Below are positions 37,401 to 46,720 of a DNA stretch of 64,000 nucleotides, piece by piece (the first letter of the stretch is position 1; each line of letters opens with the position of its first letter). This DNA is from Lagopus muta (lineage: Eukaryota > Chordata > Aves > Galliformes > Phasianidae), in the NCBI RefSeq assembly GCF_023343835.1, contig NC_064439.1, forward strand, positions 24,616,933 through 24,680,932. The letters run 5' to 3'. The notes beneath the pieces are model-generated. The model was given only the letters and a program-made list of their open reading frames with translations, made no database searches and had not been told where the DNA came from. A program made the translations under genes and the position numbers.

Positions 37401-38274
37401 TCCAACTCATAACTAAGATTTTGCTAATCTTACATATTTTAAAGCAGAACATTCTATGTACAGTAGAACAGGTGCATAATTCACTGCAACATAAATTAAT
37501 CACTGAAACATAAATCATCACTGAAAGAGATTGTCTGCAAAATTTAATAGGCAAGACCAGCCTGTCTGTAAGGTGTGAGACATTAGCCAAGCAATACAAT
37601 TCTTGATTCTCCACCAGTTCATATATCTTCAATAATTGCATTGACATCCCTTTTAGAATCAGGTTGCTACTTCACCTGAAGTTCCTAATTCCAAATTCAT
37701 TTTAACAGTGTTAGTGAGACTGAAATTTAAGCCATTATGTTTCATTTATCTGTTGTGTTGTTTGCTTCTGTGCAGGAGGATCCAAGTCAGATGAAAAAGT
37801 GGATCTTAGCAAAGACAAGAAGTTAGCCCAGTTCAACAACTGGTTTACTTGGTGTCACAACTGTAGGCATGGTGGACATGCTGGGCATATGCTCAGTTGG
37901 TTCAGGTAAGTTGATGTTAAGATCTTTTGCATTGCCCTTCTGTATGCTGCATGAAGTACAACGTGTCTCCTTTGTTGTATCTGCAATTAAAGTGTCTGTA
38001 TTTAAAAAAACAACAAAAAAACCCCAAAACCAAAGAACAACAACATAGGCTAAGCTTACTATGCTGCAGTTTTCTGTGTGATGCTGCGTTCCTGCACATA
38101 CTTAAATTTACAGATTGCAAAATGTTTGTTAGCTTTATCTTATCTGCTTTTTCCTTTTCTTTGCTATTGCTATCTAGGGACCACACTGAGTGTCCTGTGT
38201 CTGCCTGTTCGTGTAAGTGTATGCAGCTGGATACAACAGGGAATCTTATTCCAGCAGAGACTGTTCAGGTGTAA
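27111..38274 (+). CDS. MIOS: MIOS, GATOR2 complex WD-repeat protein (complete, 10 coding exons)
   Basis: MIOS (missing oocyte, meiosis regulator homologue) is a subunit of GATOR2, which opposes GATOR1 and so promotes mTORC1 activation at the lysosome when amino acids are present. Coding exons are 27111-28407, 28612-28710, 29664-29921, 30752-30921, 33535-33600, 34180-34338, 35063-35215, 36505-36709, 37776-37905 and 38178-38274. They sum to 2,634 bases, or 877 residues plus stop, against about 875 in human as I recall it. The N-terminal half (about 1-400) is a WD40 propeller, with repeats such as LIWDIS, AIWDLRK and IRLYDM. A helical solenoid follows. The C-terminus (about 735-870) is a Cys/His zinc-binding module with CNFC, CPGC, CALC and CHNC pairs. 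The protein is very close to mammalian MIOS along its whole length. The intron after the first coding exon is AT-AC rather than GT-AG. Confidence 0.97.
28408..28611 (+). other. MIOS: MIOS U12-type AT-AC intron (204 bases)
   Basis: No GT donor near the end of exon 2 lets the conserved protein continue. The sequence right after the last matching codon is ATATCCTTT, the U12 (minor spliceosome) AT-AC 5' site consensus. The downstream exon begins immediately after an AC at 28610-28611. Joining T to TT restores a Phe codon and the expected LHFMKQYTED. A branch-like TTCCTATAC (consensus TTCCTTRAY) is at 28593-28601. Its A is 11 bases before the splice site, within the short spacing that U12 introns require. 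All three signals agree. Confidence 0.88.
28612..28710 (+). CDS. MIOS: MIOS exon 3
   Basis: Follows the AC acceptor and encodes residues 433-465, starting [12 protein letters not shown] and ending in SIVKSSLG. The donor GTAAGA is strong (phase 1). Confidence 0.92.
29246..29270 (+). repeat. G-rich tract with quadruplex potential
   Basis: Runs of five, eight and six G separated by single A bases, then GG, in the MIOS intron between 28711 and 29663. The longest G run can be split, so four G-tracts of three or more are available on the plus (transcribed RNA) strand. Confidence 0.7.
29664..29921 (+). CDS. MIOS: MIOS exon 4
   Basis: Acceptor TTTTAG, donor GTTTGT, phase 1 at both ends. It encodes residues about 466-552, including [13 protein letters not shown] and [17 protein letters not shown], which are near identical to mammalian MIOS. 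The first 30 or so residues are more divergent than the rest. Confidence 0.93.
30752..30921 (+). CDS. MIOS: MIOS exon 5
   Basis: Begins after ACCAG, encodes [17 protein letters not shown] and on to GSYDGVL (residues about 552-608), and ends at a GTGAGT donor in phase 0. Part of the helical solenoid. Confidence 0.93.
31155..32066 (+). mobile_element. CR1 LINE fragment in MIOS intron
   Basis: Carries CR1 ORF2-end and 3' UTR sequence (CTTGAATACTGTGTGCATTT, CAGGCTGGATATAAGGAGAA, AAACACTGGAGCAGTCTTCC) and ends near GTAGGTCCCTTCCAA without the repeated tail. A second CR1 copy follows directly. Confidence 0.85.
32067..32471 (+). mobile_element. Second CR1 LINE fragment in MIOS intron
   Basis: Starts near GAGAGAATTGGGCTTATTTA and runs to the CR1 3' tail CCATTCTATGATTCTATGAA. 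It contains CACTGGAACAGGTTGCCCAA and AAGGCCAGGCTGGATGTGGC. It is head-to-tail with the preceding copy, so the pair reflects two insertions or a tandem event. Confidence 0.88.
33535..33600 (+). CDS. MIOS: MIOS exon 6
   Basis: A 66-base phase-0 exon ([18 protein letters not shown]) after CTCCTAAG, with donor GTAAGC. It lies beyond the CR1 cluster in the preceding 2.6 kb intron. Confidence 0.92.
34180..34338 (+). CDS. MIOS: MIOS exon 7
   Basis: Fifty-three codons starting [16 protein letters not shown] and ending ASYCMLQ, with acceptor TTTATAG and donor GTTAGT. Phase 0. Confidence 0.93.
35063..35215 (+). CDS. MIOS: MIOS exon 8
   Basis: Fifty-one codons starting [19 protein letters not shown] and ending SSKPLAQ, with acceptor CTCTTTAG and donor GTAAAT. 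Phase 0. Confidence 0.93.
36505..36709 (+). CDS. MIOS: MIOS exon 9: first part of the zinc-binding module
   Basis: Encodes [16 protein letters not shown] and on to [14 protein letters not shown] and SSCPG (residues about 735-803). Regularly spaced Cys pairs mark the zinc-binding C-terminal module. Acceptor CTTTAG, donor GTACAA, phase 1. Confidence 0.94.
37776..37905 (+). CDS. MIOS: MIOS exon 10: RING-like Cys/His core
   Basis: Encodes [19 protein letters not shown] and then [15 protein letters not shown], the Cys/His core of the module. The acceptor is TGTGCAG and the donor GTAAGT leaves phase 2. Confidence 0.94.
38178..38274 (+). CDS. MIOS: MIOS last coding exon and stop
   Basis: Encodes the final [20 protein letters not shown] part and PAETVQV, with stop TAA at 38272-38274. 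It adds the last three Cys ligands of the zinc module. Confidence 0.94.
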
Positions 38275-38371
38275 ATATTCCTTGAAAATGTGAGGATCTC
38301 TAATGGATGTCCATTCTAGTCCAAGCATACATTTTAGACAGAGGTCATTTGTGACTTACTGACTGTGAAAA

Positions 38372-38593
38372 AATAAATTGCTATCAGATGAGTAAAATGC
38401 TGTGTGTATGACTGTGCATGGTAGAAATTGATAATGTGGAAATAAGCCTCTGGATTTATCGCATGGGCCTCAGCCAGTGGATTTAAGCAGTTAAGGGGCC
38501 GGGAGGCTTTGTTGAAACTCAAAGAATTTTAACAACTTATTCAGGGTAATGATTTTGGGCCCTTTTATCAGTTTATCAGTTTTTCCAAATAAA
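38372..38593 (+). terminator. MIOS: Candidate MIOS polyadenylation signals
   Basis: AATAAA occurs at 38372-38377 and at 38588-38593. The second is followed by a GT-rich stretch (TGTTTATCTGTTGTG), which is the better context. Further AATAAA hexamers at 39758-39763 and near 39913 would allow a longer 3' UTR. Confidence 0.45.
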
Positions 38594-38599
38594 GCAGTG

Positions 38600-41500
38600 T
38601 TTATCTGTTGTGCTCAGTGAAAGTAAACCTTCAAAGCAAATGGTGAAACAGCGTTCTTCAGAGGATGGCAGAATGATGCTGTGGTGTCCTTTCACTGATT
38701 GATCACACTTCATTGAATGCAATCACTTCCTTGTAAGTCAATTAAGAATGTCACTGCTAATTATATTCTAAATAATTTTATTTTACAGGAAAACCTATTT
38801 CTTTCTTTTCTCAACTTTTGTTAACAGTAAAGCAATACCTTTGCAATTTGAGAGCTTATTTCATGTGCTGATGTGAATTATAATGCTAAAGAGTCTGGGG
38901 AGATTATCCTAGACAAGAGTTCCCTGAAAACTCACGTGTCAGTTTCACTGCAGAGTGCAGACAAATTATTAGAAGTTTGATACGACTGTTTTATTTTTAA
39001 CATAATACTGTGAAGATCTGAAATCTCAAGACTGGAGACTTGTAAACATTTCAGGTTTAAACTACATACTGAGTTTTGTCTACAAGCATTTTGAATTTTT
39101 GGGACTTTTGGATAATCAGGATTTTTTGGCACTTCTGAAATAGACTGGGAAGTGTGAAGTGAACCTATTTAAATCCTGCTTCAGGTCACTGCTGGACACC
39201 AGTCTGCTCCTAAAGACTGCACGATTTTATGTCATTGACTGCAAGTGGTAAAAAAACATATATGTATGTTACCAGCTGGAATTAAGTATATTTATTAACT
39301 TGAGAGTCAATGATATTTTGCTAAAACTGTGCTAGGAGCTAATCAGTATTGTTGTCCTTGATTTTGTAGGCAACAAAATTCATATTAGGGGGGAAAAAAC
39401 ACCTGTTTTAAGGTATGTGAAAATAACATCAGTTTACTTGGTGTGTGTTTATTTACTATTAGAAACAGTGTATGAGTTACTTATTACTTGCGTGCTTTGA
39501 AATACTAAATGGAATGCTAGCAATAAACTGGCACCATATTGCCAGGACTGTGACATTTGTTGTTTTAAGAAAGAATATATTGTAACATACCACGGGTTCT
39601 AAGTGCTCTAATGTAGTTGCAACAAGATAGAAAGTAGAAATGGTGTCTGTGGGTGTACATGACTGCATTTGGAACTTCCAGTCATATTTTCTGATTAATG
39701 CTGTACTACGTCTGCCATACCTACTCTGATCTAAAATTCTTGCCTAATTGACAAAGAAATAAAGTTAAAATCTAAAAGGTACTTTAATACCTGTAGTCAG
39801 ACTATCATGGAGGAGTGGTTAATGGTTTTTTTTTTTTCTTGTTGGAATATTTATTTCTAGTATTTTTGCACACTTTGTTTCTGTTGAAGTGGTCTTTAAA
39901 ATGTTCTCCATTAATAAATGTAAACTGGGGTTTGATGTATGATACCCTATTTATATAAACACAGGCAATAACACTTTTGCTTTACGGAAGTGAGGATTTG
40001 TAAGTGCAAAGGATATATTTTTATTCCTCTCTAGTACCATTGATCAGTAAATTTTGATGATAAATACCATGTCCAGGAACCTAACTGCTTAAAAATGTCT
40101 CTTTTTTTAATGTAAAAAAGAAGGCTTAACTTTTTTTGACTTGACTATACCTGTTTGTTTCAGTTTCTATCATTTCATTAAATAAGTTGCCTACTTTGAT
40201 GTTCAGCATGTCTTTGAAATGTTTTAGGTTATTAATATGTACATATTCTGGTCCAGTGTAAGTACCAACCTTTGCTGTTGTAATTGGTGTTTGAGCTTTC
40301 AGACCAATAATTACACTATTCCTAAAAACTTATAAGAGGTGTACTTAATCATCTTTTTTCTTGTTTTGTTTGTTAATTAGTAAAGCTGTGATTTGGCGAG
40401 TTGATTTGTAAGTATGGCTGCAGACATTTCATTATCTGCAGATAACATTCACACTTACTATTTTCTATCTTCTTGACTTTGTTATTTAAATAGTTGAAGG
40501 TGACTTTGCACGCCAGAATGCCTTTTTGAACTTACGGTTCATGCTGACTACATTATTTTCATTTCATAGTATGTGATTAAGTGCAAGCACTTTCTCATCT
40601 TATGCATTAGAGGCTTGCAAATGAGCACAAACTGACTTGAGTTTGTTATGGTCACTGTCACCTACAAGGGTCACAGTCCTGTGCTGCTTGAGCAAGGAGA
40701 GCGGAGCAAGCCTGGTGACAGAGATTAACATCATCCAAGTGTCCAGCACTCCTCGGACAAGTCACAGTGATGAGGCAGGACTGAGGTCAGGCTGGCATTC
40801 ACATCAGCGGGTTGGGGTCACTGAGAGGCACAGGCAGTCCAGGTGGTGTAGCTCAGGCCAGGACTGTGGGCTAAGGACCATGAGGCAAAGAGGGAGACAC
40901 CTCTGACAAGGCTTGGATATAAAGAAAAAAAATTATAAGAGTGGTGAGGTACGGGCAGATGTTGCCCCGATGTTGAGAGGTGGTGGATGCTCCGTCCCTG
41001 GAGTTATGCAGGGTCAGCCTAGATGGGGTCCTGAGCAATCTGACTGAGCTGTGCCATGTTCCTGGAGTTGGGCTTGCTGACTTTTAAGGGCCCCTTTGAA
41101 CTCAAACAATTCCATGGTTCACTTCACTTTTCACTGTACCCAAAGGGAGCCTAGCGTGGGAGCTGCTCAATCCCCCTGCTCTGCATTTCCAACAGCTCTC
41201 TTCTCCAATTTGTGCTTCCCAGTGCACTCAGCAGGCATCCCTTCTCTACTCAAATCCATTTTTTCCAATTATGCCTACTCAGACTAGGATCCTGCCAACT
41301 ACACTAGATGTTCCAGGAGAAAAAGGCAGTGGGATAGTATAGTACCCCTTGGCTGAAGTTAGGAAGAATACTTATTAGCCACAGCAGGGAAAAGCATGCC
41401 CCAGTTTCGCTGACCTGATATTTTCCCTTGGTGTTTATGGTGTGATTCCCCTTGTGATTCCCCTTTCATGAGTTACCCACTAAGCCAGCGTTTCCCTTTA

Positions 41501-42890
41501 TTGTTTCTAAGCCCTGGCAGTTTCTTGTACATTTACTGAGTTAGTGAAATTCTGAAGGTGGGGGGGAGGGGGAAGCAATGCAGTCCCCATGGTTATTTCT
41601 TTGATATGTGAAATGTCTTGCACTTTCTTTAGTTGTTGCCCTCCTAAATACATACAGAGCCTGAGCATTACTTTTCCTTTCATAGCAAGAATATGTTACA
41701 GTTCCTTATTAGTATAAGCCACACAGTCAGTTTGATACTGGTTCTGCTGTGTATCATTGCTCTGGGATAGAGGTCTTGACAGACAAGGGAAAACTAGCAT
41801 TTATCACTTAGATGTGATCAAATATTTACACACAAGTTCCCATATCCAAGGATGGTCTCTGTCGGTGTAAAGTGCTATAGCCATCTAGTGGTGGAATCCG
41901 TTTTATTGGGCTTAGATAACCGTGTAAAGAACTATTTGCATGTAATGTTTTACAATATATATACATGCACAAAATAGATTTTTTTTCTAGAGAGTTAAAT
42001 GCCAGTAAAACAAGCATGTAGTTGTTGGCAATGACATTTAATTTTGCTGAATGCTAAAATACAGTAGTAATGGTACTATAAAACAGAGAATGGTGTCATG
42101 CCAGAGGGACCTTCTTGTTCAGGTTTACAGTACGAGACTGACTCATACTTCTCAGGTCCTTCTCCCTCGCCTCCTGTCACTGTCCAGCTTCTGAGCAGAG
42201 AGGGAAGAAAACAAAGCACCTGATTAACCTGGTCAGCCACTCAGGTGGAAGAACTAATTCACTTAGGATTTGTAACGATCAGAGTAGTGCTGCAGTTTGT
42301 AGTAAGTTTGATAAATGAGGCCTCTTTAAAAACAGATTCTTTGACTAAAAATGGAGATATTCATAAATAAGCACAGTGCTAATGATCTTAATAAGGTTTT
42401 AATCCAGCTATAAAAACTGCAGCTAGAAAAGGCTAGTGAATATGGAACCACACAAAAAAAAGTTTACTTAAAATGCTTTCTAACTATTTTATTAATTCAC
42501 AGAAAAATTTTCAGAAGTTAGATTTAACTGTGTTACGTGGAGAGGTAAGAATTCTGCTGTGTGATGTTAAATAGCCTGGATTGTAATAGAATAAAATTCC
42601 CCCTGGACTGTGGGGAAGTTTGTCTGAGTAAAATCATCAAGACATTCCAGCAGAGTCCTGGTACTTCTGCCTTGACATCCACCAAGAATGAAGTTTGTGA
42701 TGGGGATTTCAAGTGTGATTGAGTTACAAGCCTAATCAGACACTTAAATCTCTCTAATGCTTAACAGCAGTGCAAAAGGCAAGTACCTTGTGCTCCACAT
42801 TGTCAAAATTAAATTACTTGTGTTAGGTAAAATGGAATAGGAATCACCATGTATCATTGGAAATAGCACTATGTAGATATAACACTACCA
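38600..42890. other. MIOS-RPA3 tail-to-tail intergenic region
   Basis: MIOS and RPA3 transcripts converge on this segment. It has no recognisable exon. It holds a diverged CR1-like element (about 40640-41120), a T run near 39827-39838 and a G-rich tract near 41561-41574. The rest is AT-rich. Confidence 0.55.
40640..41120 (+). mobile_element. Diverged CR1-like element between MIOS and RPA3
   Basis: The 3' part (about 40910-41120) keeps the CR1 order of motifs in degraded form: TTGGATATAAAG, GTGGATGCTCCGTCCCTGGA, GGGCTTGCTGAC and AATTCCATGGTTC. The 5' part (about 40672-40730) resembles 54660-54715. Much older than the other copies. Confidence 0.6.
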
Positions 42891-42914
42891 CTAGTAGTTG
42901 TATGTAGTCATATG

Positions 42915-42920
42915 TTTATT
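42915..42920 (-). terminator. RPA3: Candidate RPA3 polyadenylation signal
   Basis: The minus strand reads AATAAA here, about 455 bases downstream of the RPA3 stop codon. No closer canonical hexamer was noticed. Confidence 0.4.
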
Positions 42921-43373
42921 GGAGAAGTGACCATTATCAAGATGCAAAATAAATTTTCCCCCCCACATTCAACAAATTTATATCAAAGCAAAAGATATTT
43001 TGAGATATCTTTACATTAATACCCTACCAAACATCTTCAGTATGAGTTTTGTGTTAAGTATCCTGGGGCCTCTGTGGACAATGGAAAAGACACCTACAAA
43101 ATGTCCATTTCTAGCAAGTCAAATCCTGCAAGAGAGCATTCCTCATGAATGCAGAAGGATTAAATATATACAGTCAGTAAGATAGCCACAGAAATGTTCT
43201 GCTTCTCACTAAGCTCATGCAAAGAAAAGTTTCTAAGAAAATATTTCACTGGCCACACATGGCACGTGTAATAGCATCTTCTTAGTATATCTGCTGGAAA
43301 CTAATGCAAGTCTTACCATGCTGTCAGGTAAGACAGCCAAGGTAATGTTGCACAGCTGAAGCTCTAAAAAGAA

Positions 43374-43456
43374 TTAATTGTTCCTCCCAGTACCAAAGGG
43401 GAAGTATTCAGGGAATTCGTGAATAATTTTCAGTGCTTCATTGTAGAGTTCCAGAT
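43374..43456 (-). CDS. RPA3: RPA3 exon 4 and stop
   Basis: Follows CTCTTTCAG. Completes a split Asp codon, encodes [20 protein letters not shown] and ends GTGRNN with stop TAA at 43376-43374. This is the C-terminal helix that packs in the RPA trimer core. Confidence 0.93.
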
Positions 43457-46119
43457 CTGAAAGAGGGCAAAAAAAGAAAAAAGCTTAAATTCCCCACTAG
43501 CAAATTGCAGCATTAAAGCAATGCCAATTTTAAAGCAATACAGTTGAGTGTTCTCCCTCCCCTACATGCTCTCCAGTTTTCCAACCCTGCCACAGTCTCA
43601 TTGCTTTCTTTTTGAGGGGTTATTTTTAGGCCTGCTAAAGGACATCACACAAGGTCCAACACAGGACAGGGAGGACAAAGGACTGTGTAGGTGGGACTGG
43701 GGAAACAATCAGGCCTGGGACAACGGCCTAGGTCAGCTCAGGCCTTGAATTGGTCCCTACAGTTTGGCAGTAAAATAATGTATTCAGTACATAGTATTTT
43801 CTAATGCCATTGTCTGTTTATGTATTTTCCATACCATGTTAGGCAGCTTGAAGAATGATCCTCTCCAGAGGAAGGGGTAATGATGCTCTCCTTATTTACT
43901 GTTCAGAATACAAAATCAATTTGCTCTAACATATCCTTACTTACCAAATGGACTTTTATCTTCCCTGAACTGGACGTATGACATGCACATGATGGTTGCC
44001 TGATTTGTTACTCTTCCCACCACTTCAAGAATTCCTGAGATCTCTTCATCTAGCTGCAGAATGTACCAGAAATGAAATTAGCATCACCAAATTAGCTGTT
44101 ATTTCCACTGCACAGCACTCGAACCAGGAATTCTCTGAAGGTTTGTTCATTACAACAGATTCTGTTCTACATCAAGTCATACATGAGTACTGGTGGGGAG
44201 AGGGGAGGATTAAGATACAGGAAAAAAAAAAAAAAAACCAAAAACAAGCTTTGCACCTTTTACAGATTTACAGTTTTTGTAAAGGCAATTCAGTACTACA
44301 CAGAAAAGGTATGAAGCAGCAGCAGAGGGAAGACTGAACTTTGAGGGTGTATGAAACTATGCTGTCTAAACACTGAAGATTGGTCTAGGGCAACAGAGAC
44401 AATTAAAATCCAGATTTGAATGAGCTGCATTCAAAACTTTGCAGATTATAAGACTCTATGAAAGCTAAGGAATTATCATTTGTGCCAGAAAGCAGTGCCA
44501 GTAATTCTAGATTAAGGAGGATTTAGATTATCATCCAAAATTATTTCTTAGGTAATAAACCTTTGGTTGAGTAAGAAAAAATAGTAAAGCTAAAAATTTC
44601 ATCTCACCCTAAAATCATTTGTTTTCTTTTTCTCTTTGATTTTAGTATATTCATTTGAAGACTGTGGTACTATTTCAGTAATACCCTTCCAGTATCTGAA
44701 TCTTGTGTGATCTTTCTAAACACACCCGTTTCTTCCTTACACAGCACTGCAGCACAGATTGAAATGCCCAGCATCCAGCTGTGCATTTATGACATTCACC
44801 CATGTACTCTATCATGGAAAGTCAGAGAATCATTGGTGAGATGCTGACAGCCTAAGTTGCAACAGCTCAACACAGGAAACCTTTTCAGGAGCTCAAGTGA
44901 GAGTTAAGATACAGGGCAGTACCTGCAGGAAAGACATTTTCTCGCAGTTTGGAGATGAACACAGTTTCATATTTATAAGACCAAACTCTTCTCCAGATTG
45001 CATTTTACACGAATGAGACTCAATTCTTATAAGTCAGAGTATTGGTGCAATTATTTCACAGCAATGGAGTCAGACTTGCCTGTATATTTAACAACTCATT
45101 CAGAGGAAAAGATGGAAACACTGCTGCCACCCTCAGTTAAACTATAGCATTTGTCATCAGGAGGTGTCACAACTACAGTAATCCTTTAATTACAACATAC
45201 CTCAGAGGTTGAAAAAAAAAATAGAGAAAATGCCTGGGAGTTACTCCTTTACTGGTACTTGGTCACAAAGGAAACATTACTGCTGCACATGAAATATCCA
45301 TTTAAGGGACTCTTAAAAACAAGATATTCTTGAGGTTTGTTTCAATCAATCTCACAAAGTGTAGGATGGTTAGCATGGTGACACACTGGAACAGGTTGCC
45401 CGAGGAGGTTGTGGATGCCCCATCCCTGGATCAGGGCCAGGCTGGATGGGCTCTGGGCAGCCTGGTCTGCTGGTTGGCGACCCTGCACATAGCAGGGGGT
45501 GGAAACTTGATGATCTTTGAGGTCCTTTTCAATCCAGGCCGTTCTATGATTCTATGAAGCATTTTGGTAAGGGCAGGAATATGGTCAGTAAAGTGATGAA
45601 GGAAAAAAGTGAAAGGAAAAGTAAGACAAGACGTGGGGTGAAACACACCGTGCTACAAGCAGCGAATAGGGCAAGCCTTAGCATCCAACCAGGGACGTGT
45701 CTGGAAGGGGGAAACGAAGCCTGTCTGCACAGCAGCCAAAAATTCCCAACAACGCAGCCGCTTACTTACAGGTTCGCTCAGCTCCACCGTCGCGTTGCAG
45801 CCTTCTCCGTCCGACAGAACTATAAGTTTCCCCGTCGGGTGAATCTACAAAACAAACGACGCCGTGCGCTCAGCGGCGGCCGAAAGACGAGCGGGCGGAC
45901 GGCCCTCAGCCCGCAGGGAGGCTGCAGCCGGCCCGGGCGAGGCCGCACTCGGCGGCGGAGGGGCAGCGGCGCTTCCGGAGAGCCTCCCGGGGAGAAGCGG
46001 GGGAAGGGCTGCGTACGGACCTTCTCGACTCGCCCCACGAAGCAGACGGGCCGCCCGATGTGCTGCGCCAGCTGCGCGGCGGCGATGCGCGGCCGCGGCG
46101 CCTCGTGCACGTCCCCCAT
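43374..46119 (-). CDS. RPA3: Replication protein A 14 kDa subunit (complete, 4 exons)
   Basis: RPA3 is the smallest subunit of the heterotrimeric RPA complex, which coats single-stranded DNA in replication, repair and recombination in the nucleus. It is a single OB fold that forms the trimer core with RPA1 and RPA2. Exons are 46119-46021, 45844-45770, 44053-43945 and 43456-43374. They total 366 bases, or 121 residues plus stop, the same length as the human protein. Recognisable blocks are PRPRI...[40 protein letters not shown] and [17 protein letters not shown]. The N-terminus is rich in Ala and Arg, matching the CpG island it lies in. The last residues (GTGRNN) differ from mammalian RPA3. 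It is head-to-head with UMAD1 and tail-to-tail with MIOS. Confidence 0.95.
43945..44053 (-). CDS. RPA3: RPA3 exon 3
   Basis: Acceptor TTCTGCAG, donor GTAAGT, 109 bases. Encodes [20 protein letters not shown] to [12 protein letters not shown] and ends in phase 1. Confidence 0.94.
45330..45557 (+). mobile_element. CR1 LINE 3' end in RPA3 intron 2
   Basis: Contains CACTGGAACAGGTTGCCCGA, GGTTGTGGATGCCCCATCCC and the tail CCGTTCTATGATTCTATGAA. It is 5'-truncated to about 230 bases and lies antisense to RPA3, about 210 bases from exon 2. Confidence 0.9.
45770..45844 (-). CDS. RPA3: RPA3 exon 2
   Basis: Twenty-five codons, [20 protein letters not shown] and on to ELSEP, between TTTTGTAG and GTAAGT. 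Phase 0. This is the strand-turn-strand core of the OB fold. Confidence 0.94.
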
Positions 46120-46720
46120 GGCGCCGGCCTCCTTCCCGCGCTGCGCCGGAGTCGCCCCCTGTCATCCTTGGCAACGGGACGGCGGCGGGGCGGGGCTTTA
46201 CCGCCGCCAGCCAATCGGCTTGGCGCTTTGCTATGACGTCATGGGAATGCGCCGCTGCCGTCTCCTGAAGCCGGGGGGAGGGCGGTGGCGTCGCCTCACG
46301 GAGCCGGAAGCGACGAGCAGCGGCGGCGGGCTGGTGGGTGACTGAGGGCTGAGGCGGGGGAGGCGGCGGGGAGGCTGGCGGGAAGAGGGCTGAGCCCTGG
46401 GAAAGGCGGCAGGGAAGCTCTGGGGCTGTTTGTCCTCCCGCTGGCCTGCTCGCCGCGGCCCGAGCCCTTACAGTTGTTGGCGATGGCAGCCTGATCCCTT
46501 TCCCGCTCCCCTGCCGGCAGCCCTCCGCTCGCTTTGCAGGGAGCGCGCGCGCCGCGTGCCCGCTGCTTGCCCGAACGCTGCGCAATCACACCGCTTCTCC
46601 TTGCCCCGGGGAACCGCGGTTCTGCGTGCTGTGCAGCGCCGACTGGCTAACCGACCGACTGAACGACTGACGCGAGGCAGAGTTGGCGCCAGGCTCCCTC
46701 TGTGCCCGCTGCTGTGTCGG
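45830..46720. promoter_or_regulatory. Shared CpG-island promoter of RPA3 (-) and UMAD1 (+)
   Basis: A dense CpG island covers RPA3 exon 1 and the likely UMAD1 start. Between them are a CCAAT box (46211-46215), a palindromic TGACGTCA (46234-46241) and an ETS-type CCGGAAG (46304-46310). There is no TATA box. The RPA3 start codon is only about 120 bases from the CRE, so both genes probably fire from one bidirectional promoter. Confidence 0.75.
46021..46119 (-). CDS. RPA3: RPA3 exon 1
   Basis: The start codon is at 46119-46117 and 33 codons run to GRVEK. The donor is GTCCGT, which is less common in form. The following intron is only 176 bases, GC-rich, and inside the CpG island. Confidence 0.92.

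Noticed and set aside
45554-46345. Open frame of 263 codons on the plus strand over RPA3 exons 1-2
   Set aside because: Antisense shadow of RPA3 exons and the CpG island, Arg/Gly/Ala-rich, starting inside a CR1-adjacent intron with no domain.
45845-46585. Open frame of 246 codons on the minus strand through RPA3 exon 1 and promoter
   Set aside because: Different frame from RPA3, low complexity, explained by GC-rich island sequence.
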